60,331 nt of DNA. It comes from Deinococcus piscis (GTDB lineage Bacteria > Deinococcota > Deinococci > Deinococcales > Deinococcaceae). Position numbers and translations under genes: made by a program. The DNA is taken from assembly GCF_014653275.1 (NCBI RefSeq), contig NZ_BNAL01000018.1, positions 1 to 60,331 of the forward strand, in the 5' to 3' direction. Below the pieces are notes generated by a model. That model ran no database searches and had not been told where the DNA came from. It saw nothing but the letters and a program-made list of their open reading frames with translations. This document shows positions 17,617 to 27,740 of the stretch, in pieces (positions within the stretch are counted from its first letter, which is position 1; each line of letters opens with the position of its first letter).

Positions 17617-18447
17617 TTAGGTGGCCTTGCCCGTCACAGGAGCCGCTGTCCCCTCCACCCGCCCTGCCAGGGTGCCAGGGTCGAACAGGCTGGCTCCCGG
17701 ACCAAAGCGGGCCACCGTCGCGCGGTGCAGCAGCCAAAAAGCGATGCCTACCCCCAGCAGGCTGATGCCCATGCTGGGCAGGCGCATCAGGGCGTTGACT
17801 TCGGCCACCTGAGCATTGAACGCGTCGCTGCCAAACGTGGCCGTCACCCGCTGATAGTTGACAAAGGAGTTCACCAGCCCACTCACGATGTCTACGAGCG
17901 CAAACACCACCGTGGCGTTCGCAATGGCGCGGTGAATGGCCGGATCACCCAGGGCGCGCTGCATCAGCGAACGCTTCTCGGGGGTCTCGCTCAGGCTGGC
18001 CGTGTCCATAAAAATGCGGAACAGCGGCATCCGGGTGCCTGCACTGATCAGAAAGGCCAGGCCCAGCAGGTACGAGCGGGCGCTGTCCTTGACCGCGTAC
18101 CAGAAGCCGTCCACGTACCAAAACGCCAGCGCACCGCCCACCAGTGCGCCCACGCCGCCCAGCAGCGCCACCGGACTGACATTGCGGTTCTTGAGCAGGT
18201 CCCAGGCCACGTACACCACCGGAATCAGCGCGGCAGCCAGGTAAGCGCGGATGTTGCCCTGCGTGCCCCCACCCAACTGGTCCGCCACCGAAAAGCCGCT
18301 GCCCAGCAGGTCAGGGCTCAACACGGCAATTGGAATCAGCAGCGTAAAAATCAGATCGCGGATGGTCTGCGGCACCGCACCCTGACCGGGCTTGCGAGCG
18401 GCAGAAGGCGGCTGGGGCGGTAAAGGCACGGAGGAGGGCTGGGGCAT
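17617..18447 (-). CDS. VC0807-family multi-spanning membrane protein
   Basis: A 276-residue protein with a Pro-rich cytoplasmic N-terminus (about 25 residues) and six or so hydrophobic helices (for example LIPIAVLSPDLLGSGF, LIPVVYVAWDLLKNRN and IANATVVFALVDIVSG). The helix pattern and the motif VAWDLLKNRNVSP match a widespread family of unknown function annotated as VC0807-like; I recognise it from family knowledge, not by search. It is the first gene of a pair with the EamA transporter (1-base gap), which suggests a joint transport-related role. A CATAGT sequence precedes the ATG but is poorly spaced. Confidence 0.7.
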   Translation of the reverse strand: MPQPSSVPLPPQPPSAARKPGQGAVPQTIRDLIFTLLIPIAVLSPDLLGSGFSVADQLGGGTQGNIRAYLAAALIPVVYVAWDLLKNRNVSPVALLGGVGALVGGALAFWYVDGFWYAVKDSARSYLLGLAFLISAGTRMPLFRIFMDTASLSETPEKRSLMQRALGDPAIHRAIANATVVFALVDIVSGLVNSFVNYQRVTATFGSDAFNAQVAEVNALMRLPSMGISLLGVGIAFWLLHRATVARFGPGASLFDPGTLAGRVEGTAAPVTGKAT

Positions 18448-18539
18448 GATTGGACCCCACTATGCCACGGCGTGCCTGAGGAATCTGGCCTGCCAGAGTC
18501 TGACTCTGGTGATAGCCGCCGCGTTAGCCTGGGGGCGCT

Positions 18540-19103
18540 ATGGACCTCACCCCTGCTCTGCTGCTCAACGCCCTAATGATTTTCGGTCTGCGCATTCTGG
18601 ATGTGTCGCTGGGCACGCTGCGTATTGGCATGATCGTGCGCGGGCGCCGCAACCTGGCCGCCGTGCTCAGCTTCTTCGAGTCGCTGATCTGGCTCACGGC
18701 AGCGGCGCAGGTGCTCGGCAACCTGGAAAGTCCGGTGCAGTTCATAGCCTACGCGGGCGGCTACGCAGCGGGCACGCTGGTCGGGGCCTGGATTGAGCAG
18801 TGGCTGGCCGTGGGCAAGGTGGTGCTGCGCGCCTTCGTGCCGGTGAATGCCCCAGATGTGGCAGGGGCGCTCAGAAGCGCTGGGTACTATGTCACGGCAC
18901 TGAACGGCTCAGGCCGCGACGGCGACGTGCGCATTCTGTTTAGCGTGATTCCGCGCCGGGCCTCAGGCAAGGTGCTGCGCCTGATTGAAGAGGTCTACCC
19001 CAAGGCGTTCGTGACGATTGAGGAGGTCAGCACCGCCGACTTGCAAGAAGCTTCGGTGCGCCAAGAACGCATGGCACGCCGCTTTCGCATGAACCGCAAA
19101 TAG
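18540..19103 (+). CDS. UPF0316 (DUF2179/DUF5698) membrane protein
   Basis: A 187-residue protein with two or three N-terminal helices (IFGLRILDVSLGTLRIGMIV is the family signature) and a soluble C-terminal DUF2179-like domain (GRDGDVRILFSVIPRRASGK, ending in FVTIEEV). It matches the UPF0316 family in length and order. Function is unknown; the C-terminal fold recurs in nucleotide- or metal-sensing membrane proteins. TAGCCT at 18525-18530 lies 9 bases before the ATG, consistent with a leaderless start. It stands alone, divergent from the VC0807/EamA pair. Confidence 0.8.
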   Translation: MDLTPALLLNALMIFGLRILDVSLGTLRIGMIVRGRRNLAAVLSFFESLIWLTAAAQVLGNLESPVQFIAYAGGYAAGTLVGAWIEQWLAVGKVVLRAFVPVNAPDVAGALRSAGYYVTALNGSGRDGDVRILFSVIPRRASGKVLRLIEEVYPKAFVTIEEVSTADLQEASVRQERMARRFRMNRK

Positions 19104-19228
19104 AGCTTGGCTGCCGGCTGCCCCCCCTGAAAGGTCAGCCTTTTCTCAATCTCTACCGGGCCTCCTTTCACCCGCCTCTGCGGGAAGCCGCCTAGTCTGA
19201 AGGCACATCACCCCAAGGAGGAATCACT

Positions 19229-19711
19229 ATGTTTGAAGAACTGAAGCGAGAACTGCACGAAAAAATGGCGTCCCTGAACTCTGCTGCCCAGAGTGGCACT
19301 GCCCAGTCGGGCCAGGGTCATGATCCCCGCGACACCAACAACGACGGCGTGGTCAGTGCCCAGGAAGCCGCCGCCTATGTGCGTGACTACCTGCAGAGCG
19401 CCAGCCCCGAAGAGCGCGAGCGTCTGATGAAGGGCTACGTGGGCCAGCTGTCCCCCGAAGACCGCCGTCAGATGGGTGACGCCATTGTGCGGAGCCCCAG
19501 CAACCCCGTGCAGCAAGTGAACGCTGACGATGACCGCGACCTGATTGATGCCTACACCAAAGCAGCTCAGGCTCCCGACCAGAACGGCAAAAGCCCGCTG
19601 GAAGCCGCTTTCGCTGAAGGTGGCGCATTGAGCAGCCCGCTCGCCAAAGCTGGCCTGGTGGGCCTGGCTGCCGTTATCGGCTCCTCCGTGCTGCAAGGCG
19701 GACGCCGCTAA
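19229..19711 (+). CDS. Small EF-hand-like protein, function unknown
   Basis: A 160-residue soluble protein. Residues 34-45 hold a single EF-hand-like loop, DTNNDGVVSAQE, with acidic or oxygen ligands at positions 1, 3, 5 and 12, so calcium binding is plausible. The rest is helical and charged, with a hydrophobic C-terminal stretch (LAKAGLVGLAAVIGSSVL) that may be a membrane anchor. AAGGAGG eight or nine bases before the ATG makes this one of the few strongly SD-led genes here, and a good terminator follows at 19724. This suggests high expression. No family name is assigned. Confidence 0.72.
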   Translation: MFEELKRELHEKMASLNSAAQSGTAQSGQGHDPRDTNNDGVVSAQEAAAYVRDYLQSASPEERERLMKGYVGQLSPEDRRQMGDAIVRSPSNPVQQVNADDDRDLIDAYTKAAQAPDQNGKSPLEAAFAEGGALSSPLAKAGLVGLAAVIGSSVLQGGRR

Positions 19712-19723
19712 GCTGTAGCGTCT

Positions 19724-19766
19724 CCCCGCTTGCACAGCCCTGCGCCTCAGCGTGCGGGGCTTTTTT
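19724..19766 (+). terminator. Rho-independent terminator
   Basis: CCCCGC (19724-19729) pairs with GCGGGG (19754-19759), followed by C and six T. It ends the EF-hand gene. Confidence 0.8.
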
Positions 19767-19861
19767 GTGGTTCTTGTTCTGGTCCATCTTCTCTGGTGGC
19801 TCCTTTTTGGTGTTTGCAGCGCAGGACCAGCGAAGCGAAGCAGAGTACACTCAGGACACAG

Positions 19862-20950
19862 ATGCCGCTCGAGTTCCTCACGCAGATTGCCCAGACTCCG
19901 GCCCCCACCTTTCAAGAAGGTGCGCGGGCCGACCTGATGGCCCGGCTCTGGAGCGAGTTGGGCTACGCCCCCGTGCGCGATGAAGTGGGCAACGTGCTGG
20001 TCCGCATTGCCCCGCGCAGCCCGGCTCTGGACCACCCTGGTTTGGACGCGCGCAGGCCGCTGCTGCTGGCCTCGCACCTGGACACGGTGTTTCCGCCCCA
20101 AACTGATGTTCAAGTCCGGACCGGGCCAGGCCGCTGGTTCGGCCCTGGCCTGGGTGACAATTCCTCCAGCCTCGCTGTGCTGACGGCCCTGCTGCGCGAC
20201 CTGGACCCGTCAGCACTGACTGCGCCCCTGTGGGTGGCGGCCAACGTGGCCGAAGAGGGCCTGGGCGATCTGCGTGGGGCCAAGCACCTGCTGGCCCAGC
20301 ATGCGCATGAACTGGGCGCGTTCGTGGCGGTGGACGGCTACCTGGGGTCAGCGGTCACGCAGGCGGTGGGCGTGCGGCGTTATCAGGCGCACTTCAGTGG
20401 TCCGGGAGGCCACTCCTGGGGCGAGGCGGTACCCAGCGCGGTACATGCGTTGGGCACCGCCATCACTGCCCTGTACGCCCTCCCGCTGCCGTCCCGGCCC
20501 CGCACCACGCTAAATGTGGGCGTGATTGAGGGTGGAAGCACCGTCAACTCCATCGCAGCCACGGCTTCACTGCTGCTGGACCTGCGCTCCTTGGGCAGCA
20601 CAGAGCTGGAGCAACTGGACCGCCAAGCCGTTGATGCCCTGCACGCAGCGGCGCAGCAAGTCGGCGTCCGCCTGGACCTGGAGCGGGTGGGGGACCGGCC
20701 CGGAGGCACCCTGAATACAGCCGAGCTGCTGCCGATGGCCCAAGCGGCAGCCCAGGCGGTAGGGCTAGACCTGCGCACTGCCGCCAGCTCCACCGACGCC
20801 AACGCAGCGGCTCCCTACGGCCTGCCTGCCCTGGCCGTAGGGGTCTACCGGGGCGGCCACGCCCACCGCGAGGACGAATGGGTGGACCCCCGCAGCCACG
20901 CCCAGGGGCTGGCTTTCTTGCAGGGCCTCGTCGCGAACTACCAGCGCTAG
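19862..20950 (+). CDS. M20-family metallopeptidase
   Basis: A 362-residue zinc peptidase or deacylase. Metal ligands appear as His in LLASHLDTVF, Asp in GLGDNSSSL, Glu in NVAEEGLGDL, and the C-terminal His in GGHAHREDEW. The dimerisation domain (FSGPGGHSWGEAVPSAVHAL) is the standard lid. Family members cleave small peptides or N-acyl amino acids; the substrate is open. The start at 19862 follows TACACT (19846-19851) by 10 bases; the longer frame from 19730 includes the preceding terminator and is rejected. Confidence 0.88.
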   Translation: MPLEFLTQIAQTPAPTFQEGARADLMARLWSELGYAPVRDEVGNVLVRIAPRSPALDHPGLDARRPLLLASHLDTVFPPQTDVQVRTGPGRWFGPGLGDNSSSLAVLTALLRDLDPSALTAPLWVAANVAEEGLGDLRGAKHLLAQHAHELGAFVAVDGYLGSAVTQAVGVRRYQAHFSGPGGHSWGEAVPSAVHALGTAITALYALPLPSRPRTTLNVGVIEGGSTVNSIAATASLLLDLRSLGSTELEQLDRQAVDALHAAAQQVGVRLDLERVGDRPGGTLNTAELLPMAQAAAQAVGLDLRTAASSTDANAAAPYGLPALAVGVYRGGHAHREDEWVDPRSHAQGLAFLQGLVANYQR

Positions 20951-20971
20951 GCGGGGGGCATCTGGCTATGA

Positions 20972-20997
20972 TGCGGGCTGGTACAGCTGCGCCCGCA
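20972..20997. other. Stem-loop between convergent genes
   Basis: TGCGGGC (20972-20978) pairs with GCCCGCA (20991-20997) around a 12-base loop. There is no T-run on either side. It may be a weak bidirectional terminator. Confidence 0.35.
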
Positions 20998-21029
20998 GAA
21001 TGAGGGCCACATGCTGAGCAGGGCAGCTT

Positions 21030-21368
21030 TCAGGTCAGCGGAATCACATTCAGGTCGCCGGTCTGCACGTCTCCATCAATGGTCAGCACTTCCAGGCGGC
21101 ACGGCAGGTCGTCGCGGCCCAACTCGCGGGTCAAATACTCCAGGGCGGCGCGGTGCATCAGGGCCAGTTTGCGTGGGGTGACACTCTCGGCAGCGCTGCC
21201 ATAGCGGTCCGCTCGGCGGTGGCGCACCTCGGTAAAGACCAGCGTGGTGCCGTCGCGCGTGACCAGGTCAATCTCGCCTCCGGGAATGCGGTAGTTGCGG
21301 CTGAGGACCTCGCGGCCCTGCGCAGCCAAAAACTGGGCGGCCCGCTCCTCAGCGTCTGCGCCCTTCAC
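21030..21368 (-). CDS. YraN-family (UPF0102) endonuclease-like protein
   Basis: A 112-residue protein with the restriction-endonuclease-like core of the UPF0102/YraN family: [28 protein letters not shown] and VFTEVRHRR, where E...D...ExK is altered to E-V-R-x-R-R. In the family the pattern is usually E-V-K-x-R; here the lysine is Arg. The biological role is not established. Its ATG overlaps the dsRBD gene's TGA by 4 bases, so it is coupled to a standalone RNA-binding domain, which is not the usual YraN context (often next to rnhB). Confidence 0.88.
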   Translation of the reverse strand: MKGADAEERAAQFLAAQGREVLSRNYRIPGGEIDLVTRDGTTLVFTEVRHRRADRYGSAAESVTPRKLALMHRAALEYLTRELGRDDLPCRLEVLTIDGDVQTGDLNVIPLT

Positions 21369-21802
21369 GGCCCGTCCTGCGGTTGCTGCGCCGGGGCAGG
21401 CGCGTGCCCCAATTCTCTGAGCACCATGCGGTAAAGTGCCGCCCCCTGCCGCCCAACTTCAGACAGCGGCGTTCCCTGCGGCAAGCGGCTGTCAGCCACC
21501 GCCAGCGCTTCGGCCAGGACTGCGGGGTGCAGCGGCCAGGGAGCCGTGGCGGATTCCTCACTGGTCAGGCCCGGTGTGGGCGGCTGCCCCGGCATCACTT
21601 CCTGCAGGGCCTGCTGGGCGGCGCGGCGCTCTGCCTCCCGGCGGCTGCGGCCCTCGCCGTAGCCCAGCCGCTGCCCATCACACCAGACCTCTGCCATGAA
21701 GCTGGGCGCGTGGGCGGGGCCGCTGCCGTCCACGCGGAACTCAGGATTCAGGTGCTGCGCAGCCAACGCGGCAATCAGCTCGCCTTTGGGGTTATCGGCC
21801 AT
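21365..21802 (-). CDS. Standalone double-stranded RNA-binding-domain protein
   Basis: A 145-residue protein. Residues 4-70 form a near-canonical ds[16 protein letters not shown] (helix 1), [16 protein letters not shown] (strands, with the GPAH loop) and [18 protein letters not shown] (helix 2 with the RNA-contacting basic cluster). This is the domain normally fused behind the RNase III catalytic domain, but no RNase III core is present. The C-terminal half has no known motif ([20 protein letters not shown]). TATCCT six bases before the ATG suggests a leaderless start. It is coupled to yraN by a 4-base overlap. Confidence 0.8.
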   Translation of the reverse strand: MADNPKGELIAALAAQHLNPEFRVDGSGPAHAPSFMAEVWCDGQRLGYGEGRSRREAERRAAQQALQEVMPGQPPTPGLTSEESATAPWPLHPAVLAEALAVADSRLPQGTPLSEVGRQGAALYRMVLRELGHAPAPAQQPQDGP

Positions 21803-21847
21803 AGGCTCAGGATACCGGCCCCCGCCTACATGACCACCGGATTCGCT

Positions 21848-22642
21848 TCAGTTAGGGGCGGAAGCCGGCATGGACACGCTCCACATTCCGGCGAAATTCG
21901 CCAGCTGGGTGTCAGTCCCCGGCGTGGCGTAGGCGCTGATACTGCCGTCCAGGTACAGCGCGTCGGGGCAGCGCAGGGTGTCGCGGAAAAAGACCGCAAA
22001 CGCGTAAAAATTCACGGGCGCGTTGCTGATTGCGAACCGCACCCGGCCATCACTGCACACGCCTACGCCGCTGCGCAGCTTGAACGAGGTGCTCTTGGGG
22101 TCAAACGAGGGATGAACCTGGCCGCGCCGCAGCAGCAATGGCCCTGACTGCGTGGCGTACTGGGGGTTCAGCTTCTGGGCCACGTATTCGCCTGTCTCGC
22201 TGACCCCGGCTTTGGTGCCACTCACCCAGAACACACCGTTGGGCAGCAGGGCAAAGTTGCCGCCTGTACGAGCAAAGTTCAGCGGCACCAGTGCCCGGCC
22301 ACCTTCCACATGCAGGCCCAGCGGCTTGTAGCCCGGCGCGTAGATGCCACTGTTGGTCAGAAACAGGGCGCGGTCCCCTTCTTTGCGCAGGCGCTCACGC
22401 AATTGCCCGAATGTCTGGTACGGCTGCCCCGTGGTCGGGTTGATCCAGTGCAGCCGCAGGGTGTCGCGGCTCAGGTCCACCGTTGCCACGGTGTAGGTGC
22501 TCAGGCCGCCGCGAATCTGCTGCAACGTCAGCGCCTGCGCGGGGGAACTGAGAAGCAGGCCCACAGCCAGGGCACCAGAGAGCCCCCGGGCCAGAGCCGA
22601 GGCCTGCTGGAGTGGTCGTCTCATTTGCATTGGGTTCATCAT
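21848..22642 (-). CDS. Phosphodiester glycosidase (NAGPA)/DUF2233-like exported protein
   Basis: A 264-residue exported protein: a basic N-terminus and a signal peptide ([18 protein letters not shown]), then a domain with [32 protein letters not shown] and [10 protein letters not shown]. This order matches the DUF2233/NAGPA family, which in well-studied members removes sugars from phosphodiesters. Four in-frame ATGs lie at 22642, 22639, 22630 and 22624; none has a good ribosome binding site, so the exact start is open. It ends next to the dsRBD gene and is divergent from tRNA-Asn. Confidence 0.78.
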   Translation of the reverse strand: MMNPMQMRRPLQQASALARGLSGALAVGLLLSSPAQALTLQQIRGGLSTYTVATVDLSRDTLRLHWINPTTGQPYQTFGQLRERLRKEGDRALFLTNSGIYAPGYKPLGLHVEGGRALVPLNFARTGGNFALLPNGVFWVSGTKAGVSETGEYVAQKLNPQYATQSGPLLLRRGQVHPSFDPKSTSFKLRSGVGVCSDGRVRFAISNAPVNFYAFAVFFRDTLRCPDALYLDGSISAYATPGTDTQLANFAGMWSVSMPASAPN

Positions 22643-22709
22643 GACAGGCAGCGGCGGAACAGGACATGAAAGTGACGTGAGGGTGGCGGTTATGGCCTCT
22701 GGTCGGGGC

Positions 22710-22738
22710 TTGCACGCTGCGGGGGGCTGTGTTACTAT
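22710..22738 (+). promoter_or_regulatory. Sigma70-type promoter of tRNA-Asn
   Basis: TTGCAC (22710-22715), a 17-base spacer and TACTAT (22733-22738) lie 32 bases before the tRNA. Spacing is ideal and both hexamers are close to consensus. Confidence 0.7.
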
Positions 22739-22767
22739 TCCTTTCGCGCCTGCAAAGGCCGGCCACA

Positions 22768-22845
<78 letters not shown>

Positions 22846-22853
22846 TCAAAGAA

Positions 22854-22879
22854 AGCCCCTGCTTCGGCGGGGGCTTTTT
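22854..22879 (+). terminator. Terminator of tRNA-Asn
   Basis: GCCCCTGC and GCGGGGGC (one wobble pair) form a stem closed by a TTCG tetraloop, followed by five T. Confidence 0.85.
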
Positions 22880-22925
22880 CATTGGTTCTACGGCTTTATG
22901 CCGGCTAGACCTGCGCAGGCCAGAC

Positions 22926-23969
22926 TCAGTCGCGCCGCCCCAGCCCACCAATCAGCGAGATGCGCTGCTCCGCCATCATGCGGGCCACAGTATGGACCGG
23001 CTGCGCCGAGTGCCGCGCCACTTCACAGATGCGCGAGACATTCTGATACACCTGCTCCGCCGCTTCTTCTTTGCCGCAGCTGTGGGCCGCTGCAATCAGG
23101 CCCGCACTGTTGATGGCGAAATCGGGAATGTATACGATGCCAGCCTCGCGCACGGCATTCTCACCTGCACGGGTCAGCGGGTGATGCTCGCCCCCGGCAA
23201 TCATGCGGCACTGCAAGCGGGGCACCGCCTGAAGGGCAATGCTGCTGCCACCCGAACAGGGCGCAAAAATGTCGCATGGCGCTTCCAGAATATCGGCTGG
23301 CTCCATCGCGGTGGCTCCGAAATCCTCGACCAGTTCCTGCACCACGGCGGGGCGGGGGTCCGCCACAATCAGGCGGGCCCCTTCGCGGTGCAGATGTTCG
23401 GCCAGTTCGCGGCCCATCGCGCCTAGCCCATAGATGGCGATCCGTACCCCACGCAGGCTTTCGTTGTCCAGCACGTATTTGGCGGCGGCTTTCATGCCCC
23501 GGTACACGCCATAGCCGGTCACGCGGCTGGTGTCGGTATGCTGCCCCAGCGTGCCAGGGGTTTCCTGCGCCACGAACGAAATATCGCGCGCAGTCACACC
23601 GATGTCTTCGGTCAGAATCACCCGGCTGCTCAGCGGACGCAGTTCGCGGCCCAGAGCACGGAACAGCGCTTCGCGGGCGTGCGGCTCCGTCTTGGAAATG
23701 AGCAGGTCACCGTCACCGGGCATGATGACGCAGGCGCCGCCACCATAATTGAGTCCTGCCAGCGCCGATTTGAGCGTCAGGCTCTCGCTGAGGTCCAGGG
23801 CTGAGCGCACCAGGGATTCCTCATCCAGCTGACGCAGGCGCACGCCCGCGATGGCTGGGCCGAGCACAGTGGAGTGCACGGCCAGCACGGCCCGTAGGCC
23901 AGTCAGGGGGTGCTGAATCAGCGACAGCGATTCGTGGCCACGGGTCTGAAGTTCGTCGAAAATCAGCAT
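22926..23969 (-). CDS. Leucine/branched-chain amino acid dehydrogenase
   Basis: A 347-residue enzyme of the Glu/Leu/Phe/Val dehydrogenase family, which interconverts branched-chain amino acids and their 2-oxoacids with NAD. The substrate glycine-rich loop and catalytic lysine are in [19 protein letters not shown] (Lys in SALAGLN context), and the NAD fold carries [14 protein letters not shown]. Other blocks are [11 protein letters not shown] and [10 protein letters not shown]. The length fits leucine dehydrogenase (about 360) rather than glutamate dehydrogenase (about 430). The start at 23969 has AAGGG 10 bases upstream. It would feed the 2-oxoacid dehydrogenase encoded at 7411-9611 (inference). 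Confidence 0.9.
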   Translation of the reverse strand: MLIFDELQTRGHESLSLIQHPLTGLRAVLAVHSTVLGPAIAGVRLRQLDEESLVRSALDLSESLTLKSALAGLNYGGGACVIMPGDGDLLISKTEPHAREALFRALGRELRPLSSRVILTEDIGVTARDISFVAQETPGTLGQHTDTSRVTGYGVYRGMKAAAKYVLDNESLRGVRIAIYGLGAMGRELAEHLHREGARLIVADPRPAVVQELVEDFGATAMEPADILEAPCDIFAPCSGGSSIALQAVPRLQCRMIAGGEHHPLTRAGENAVREAGIVYIPDFAINSAGLIAAAHSCGKEEAAEQVYQNVSRICEVARHSAQPVHTVARMMAEQRISLIGGLGRRD

Positions 23970-24222
23970 GGCACTGCGCCCTTGCAGAAGTGGGGGTGTG
24001 AGAGGCACGTCATAGAGGCAAGATATACTGCCCGCTAAGAACCTAATAGGTGTCCAGGTCCTGGTGCCAGGCGGAGTGCGGCTCTCCACGCGCAGCAGCG
24101 GCCAGCGCTCCGCTCCCGCAGCTGGGCTCCAGCACTTGCCAGTCTTCCGCCCCGCCAGTTCATGTTCTCAGTCCACCATAGTTATGCGCGGCTCCCAGTC
24201 AGGCCGCTGCTCCGAGGTCAAG

Positions 24223-26340
24223 ATGAATCCAGTTCTGTCCCGAATTCCGGTCAAGATGCTTGGGGACGTGCTTTCTACACGTGCCCTGGAACGCATCATC
24301 CAAGACGCTGCGCAGGAGCGGCGCATTCATCCGGCGCAGCTGGACGCCCAGGCGCTAGAGAGCGTTCTGAAAAAAGAAATCTACCGCCGCCTTCAGACGA
24401 CCATGCCCGCCCAGATGGCCAAAAAGCGAGTGCTGGATGTGCTGGCCGAAGTGCAGCGGGTAGCTGCCGAGGTCGGCACTGTAGATTACGTGCCGGTGGA
24501 CCTCAGCGGACTGGAAGAAGGTGTCCGCCGCTTTACGCTGTACTTTGACTGGCCCGAGTCGCAGCGCCTGCGCGGCGTGCTGAGCATGGCCCGCCAGGAA
24601 GAATCGGTGGGGAACGACGTGTCGGCCCTGCTGCAAGAAGGCGAAAGCCTGATTGAGCAAATGGACCGACGCCTGGCCGAAGGGCTGGTGCTCCAAGGCC
24701 AGGATTTGGCCGAGCTACAAGCCTCTTTCGAGCGGATCAGTGCAGTGGGCGGGCGCGAGGTGCGCCGACTGGAAACCCTGCTGGAACAGGTCGCAGACGC
24801 CCAGAAGCAGGGCATGCTGCTGCCCGGCGAAGTCGAGCGAGCCCGTACCATCAGCCTGAAGCTGCGCCGTCAGGTGGAATCGTCGGTGGTACAGAGCAAT
24901 CCTGGTGAAACCACCCCCGACCCCGCTGCCGAAGCCAAAATTCGTGCGTTGGAACTGGAGCATATGGGCCGCCGCCTGGGCGATGTGCTGGCCGAATTTG
25001 GCCCCCTGATCAGTGTCCGCCCTGAACTGGAAGCCCACGCCGCTGCGCTGAGTGACGCGCTGGCCTCCGGCGCCCTGACCGAGCAGGCCGTGGCCGAATG
25101 GCAGCAGAGTCTGAACGACCAGCGCTCGCAGCTGCGTGAGGAACAGCTGGCACAGCTGGGAGAACTGGAGTCCCAGCTCTCCCAGCTGCCACCCGGCGAG
25201 GAAACCGACAAGGCCCGCGTGATGCTGGGCCTGGCACGGCACACCCTGGAAGAAGGCGGCCTGGCCGTCAGCGAGCTGCGCGACCTCGACCTGACGGTGC
25301 AGGCCCTGCAAAGCTCGCCAGGCGGAGCCAGCGAAACCCTGCGCCAGCAGCGCGAGCTGTCCGAGTTGGAGCGCAGCGCACGCGCTGTGGCCGGTGCCGC
25401 TGAAGAACTGGCCCCTCAGATCTCCCAAGCCCGCGAGGCCCTGATGCGCGGCGAAGACGTGGATATTGACAGCCTGTACAGCGTGCTGGAGCGCCGCATG
25501 GGACAGGCTGCGCAGGAACGCGAGGAACTGAACGCCCGCGCTGACCATGTGGTGCAGGAATACGACACTGTGCGTGACCTGGCAGGCGAAACCATTCAGA
25601 AACTGGGCCGCCTGGCGGACACACTGCGGGCCCAGCGCCGCTTGGGACAGCTTTCCGCCCAGGCCCGCGAACGCTACGTGCAGACGCTCACCGAAGCCGA
25701 GGCCCTGTTGGATGAGGCCCACGCCGAGCACCAGGCCGCCCAGGAAGTCACCGCCAGCTTTGGCGAGGACGCACTGAGCGACCTTCTGGGCATCTTTGAC
25801 CTGGAAGGCACCGAAGACAGCGCCGCCAGCGACCTGTTCGAGATAGACGCCAATGAACCCGAGCCGGGCAGCGACCTTCTGGTTGATGAACATTCGCAGG
25901 TCACAGCGCCCAGCGAGACGTCAGCCAGCGACGCCCCAGCCAACGCCGCAGAAAGCGGCTTTAACCCCTTCGCTTTTTTGCCGGGTGCCGCCCCCGCTGA
26001 GGACACGTCCAGCAAAGCCGCCTTGCACGCAGAGGCGGACGACTCCTCCCCAGCTATGTCCATCACTGAGCCCCCCATGACTGAGCCAGAGCACCTGCCA
26101 GAGCACGCCTGGCTGATAACCCACGGCCAACGGCAGGCAGGCTCACCGGACTACACTGCCGAGCGGCTGGCTCCGCTGCTGGAAAGTGCCGCTGAGCTGG
26201 GCATCACCCGGCTCCGCTTTGAGGACAGCGACTGGAGCTGGAGTGCGCGCCGCAGCGCCGCAGGCACCTGGCGGCTGGCGCGCGCCGCCGACGCAGCCAC
26301 GCTAGAGCTGAACCACGGAGCCTGGCTCAAGCAGGACTGA
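24223..26340 (+). CDS. Large coiled-coil protein, unknown function
   Basis: A 705-residue protein with no motif I recognise. From about residue 100 to 520 it is almost continuous Glu/Gln/Arg/Leu-rich heptad sequence (for example LQEGESLIEQMDRRLAEG, LRRQVESSVV, LRQQRELSELERSARAV), predicting long coiled coils. Residues 1-95 are a helical head (RALERIIQDAAQERRIHPAQ). Residues 540-640 are acidic and low in complexity, and the last 75 form a compact end rich in Trp (SDWSWSARRSAAGTWRLARA). The start at 24223 has GAGGT nine bases upstream; an earlier in-frame ATG is not followed by coding-like sequence. It stands alone. It may organise a structure or the nucleoid. Confidence 0.72.
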   Translation: MNPVLSRIPVKMLGDVLSTRALERIIQDAAQERRIHPAQLDAQALESVLKKEIYRRLQTTMPAQMAKKRVLDVLAEVQRVAAEVGTVDYVPVDLSGLEEGVRRFTLYFDWPESQRLRGVLSMARQEESVGNDVSALLQEGESLIEQMDRRLAEGLVLQGQDLAELQASFERISAVGGREVRRLETLLEQVADAQKQGMLLPGEVERARTISLKLRRQVESSVVQSNPGETTPDPAAEAKIRALELEHMGRRLGDVLAEFGPLISVRPELEAHAAALSDALASGALTEQAVAEWQQSLNDQRSQLREEQLAQLGELESQLSQLPPGEETDKARVMLGLARHTLEEGGLAVSELRDLDLTVQALQSSPGGASETLRQQRELSELERSARAVAGAAEELAPQISQAREALMRGEDVDIDSLYSVLERRMGQAAQEREELNARADHVVQEYDTVRDLAGETIQKLGRLADTLRAQRRLGQLSAQARERYVQTLTEAEALLDEAHAEHQAAQEVTASFGEDALSDLLGIFDLEGTEDSAASDLFEIDANEPEPGSDLLVDEHSQVTAPSETSASDAPANAAESGFNPFAFLPGAAPAEDTSSKAALHAEADDSSPAMSITEPPMTEPEHLPEHAWLITHGQRQAGSPDYTAERLAPLLESAAELGITRLRFEDSDWSWSARRSAAGTWRLARAADAATLELNHGAWLKQD

Positions 26341-26357
26341 GTTCATTCCCAACACGG

Positions 26358-26393
26358 GCAGCGCGGACTCCGCACGGGGGAGTCACGCGCTGC
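26358..26393. terminator. 14-bp stem-loop between convergent genes
   Basis: GCAGCGCG-GACTCC (26358-26371) pairs with GGAGTC-(A)-CGCGCTGC (26379-26393), with one bulged A and a 7-base loop. It has no clear T-run. It is the only structure in the 106-base gap between the coiled-coil gene and glpX. Confidence 0.55.
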
Positions 26394-26446
26394 TTGCCGT
26401 TCAGATGCCTGCTGGCGTCAGCTCATATGGAGTGCGGTTGCAGCCC

Positions 26447-27451
<1,005 letters not shown>

Positions 27452-27526
27452 ACTTCAAAATTAGCACGCCACAACAGCGTGAAAATGCCCCATCACTTCG
27501 CCCATCGCCGCGGAGCACTGCGCCAC

Positions 27527-27637
27527 TTAATGCAGGATGCCAGCCCAGACCAACAGTGCCCATAGCAGCACCGGCACCGCCAGCGAAAGCACGGTCAGTT
27601 TGAGGAGGCGCCACCAATCATTGAGCCATTCGGACAT
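27527..27637 (-). CDS. Small single-span membrane protein (36 residues), hypothetical
   Basis: A 37-codon frame ([20 protein letters not shown]...) with a positively charged, Trp-rich head and one hydrophobic helix of about 20 residues ending in AGILH. TACCAT lies six bases before the ATG, matching the -10/leaderless pattern of neighbouring genes. It lies in the gap between glpX and the lipoprotein gene. No homology is known to me; the amphipathic head followed by a hydrophobic span supports a real membrane peptide, but coding is not proven. Confidence 0.5.
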   Translation of the reverse strand: MSEWLNDWWRLLKLTVLSLAVPVLLWALLVWAGILH

Positions 27638-27740
27638 GCCTCCATGGTAGGCCAGTGTGATGAAGATTCGCTCAAGGCTCTGGCTCGGTCATCGCCTCAG
27701 ATGGGCAAACGGTGAGCCGACCAAAGCCTAAACTCATGTC

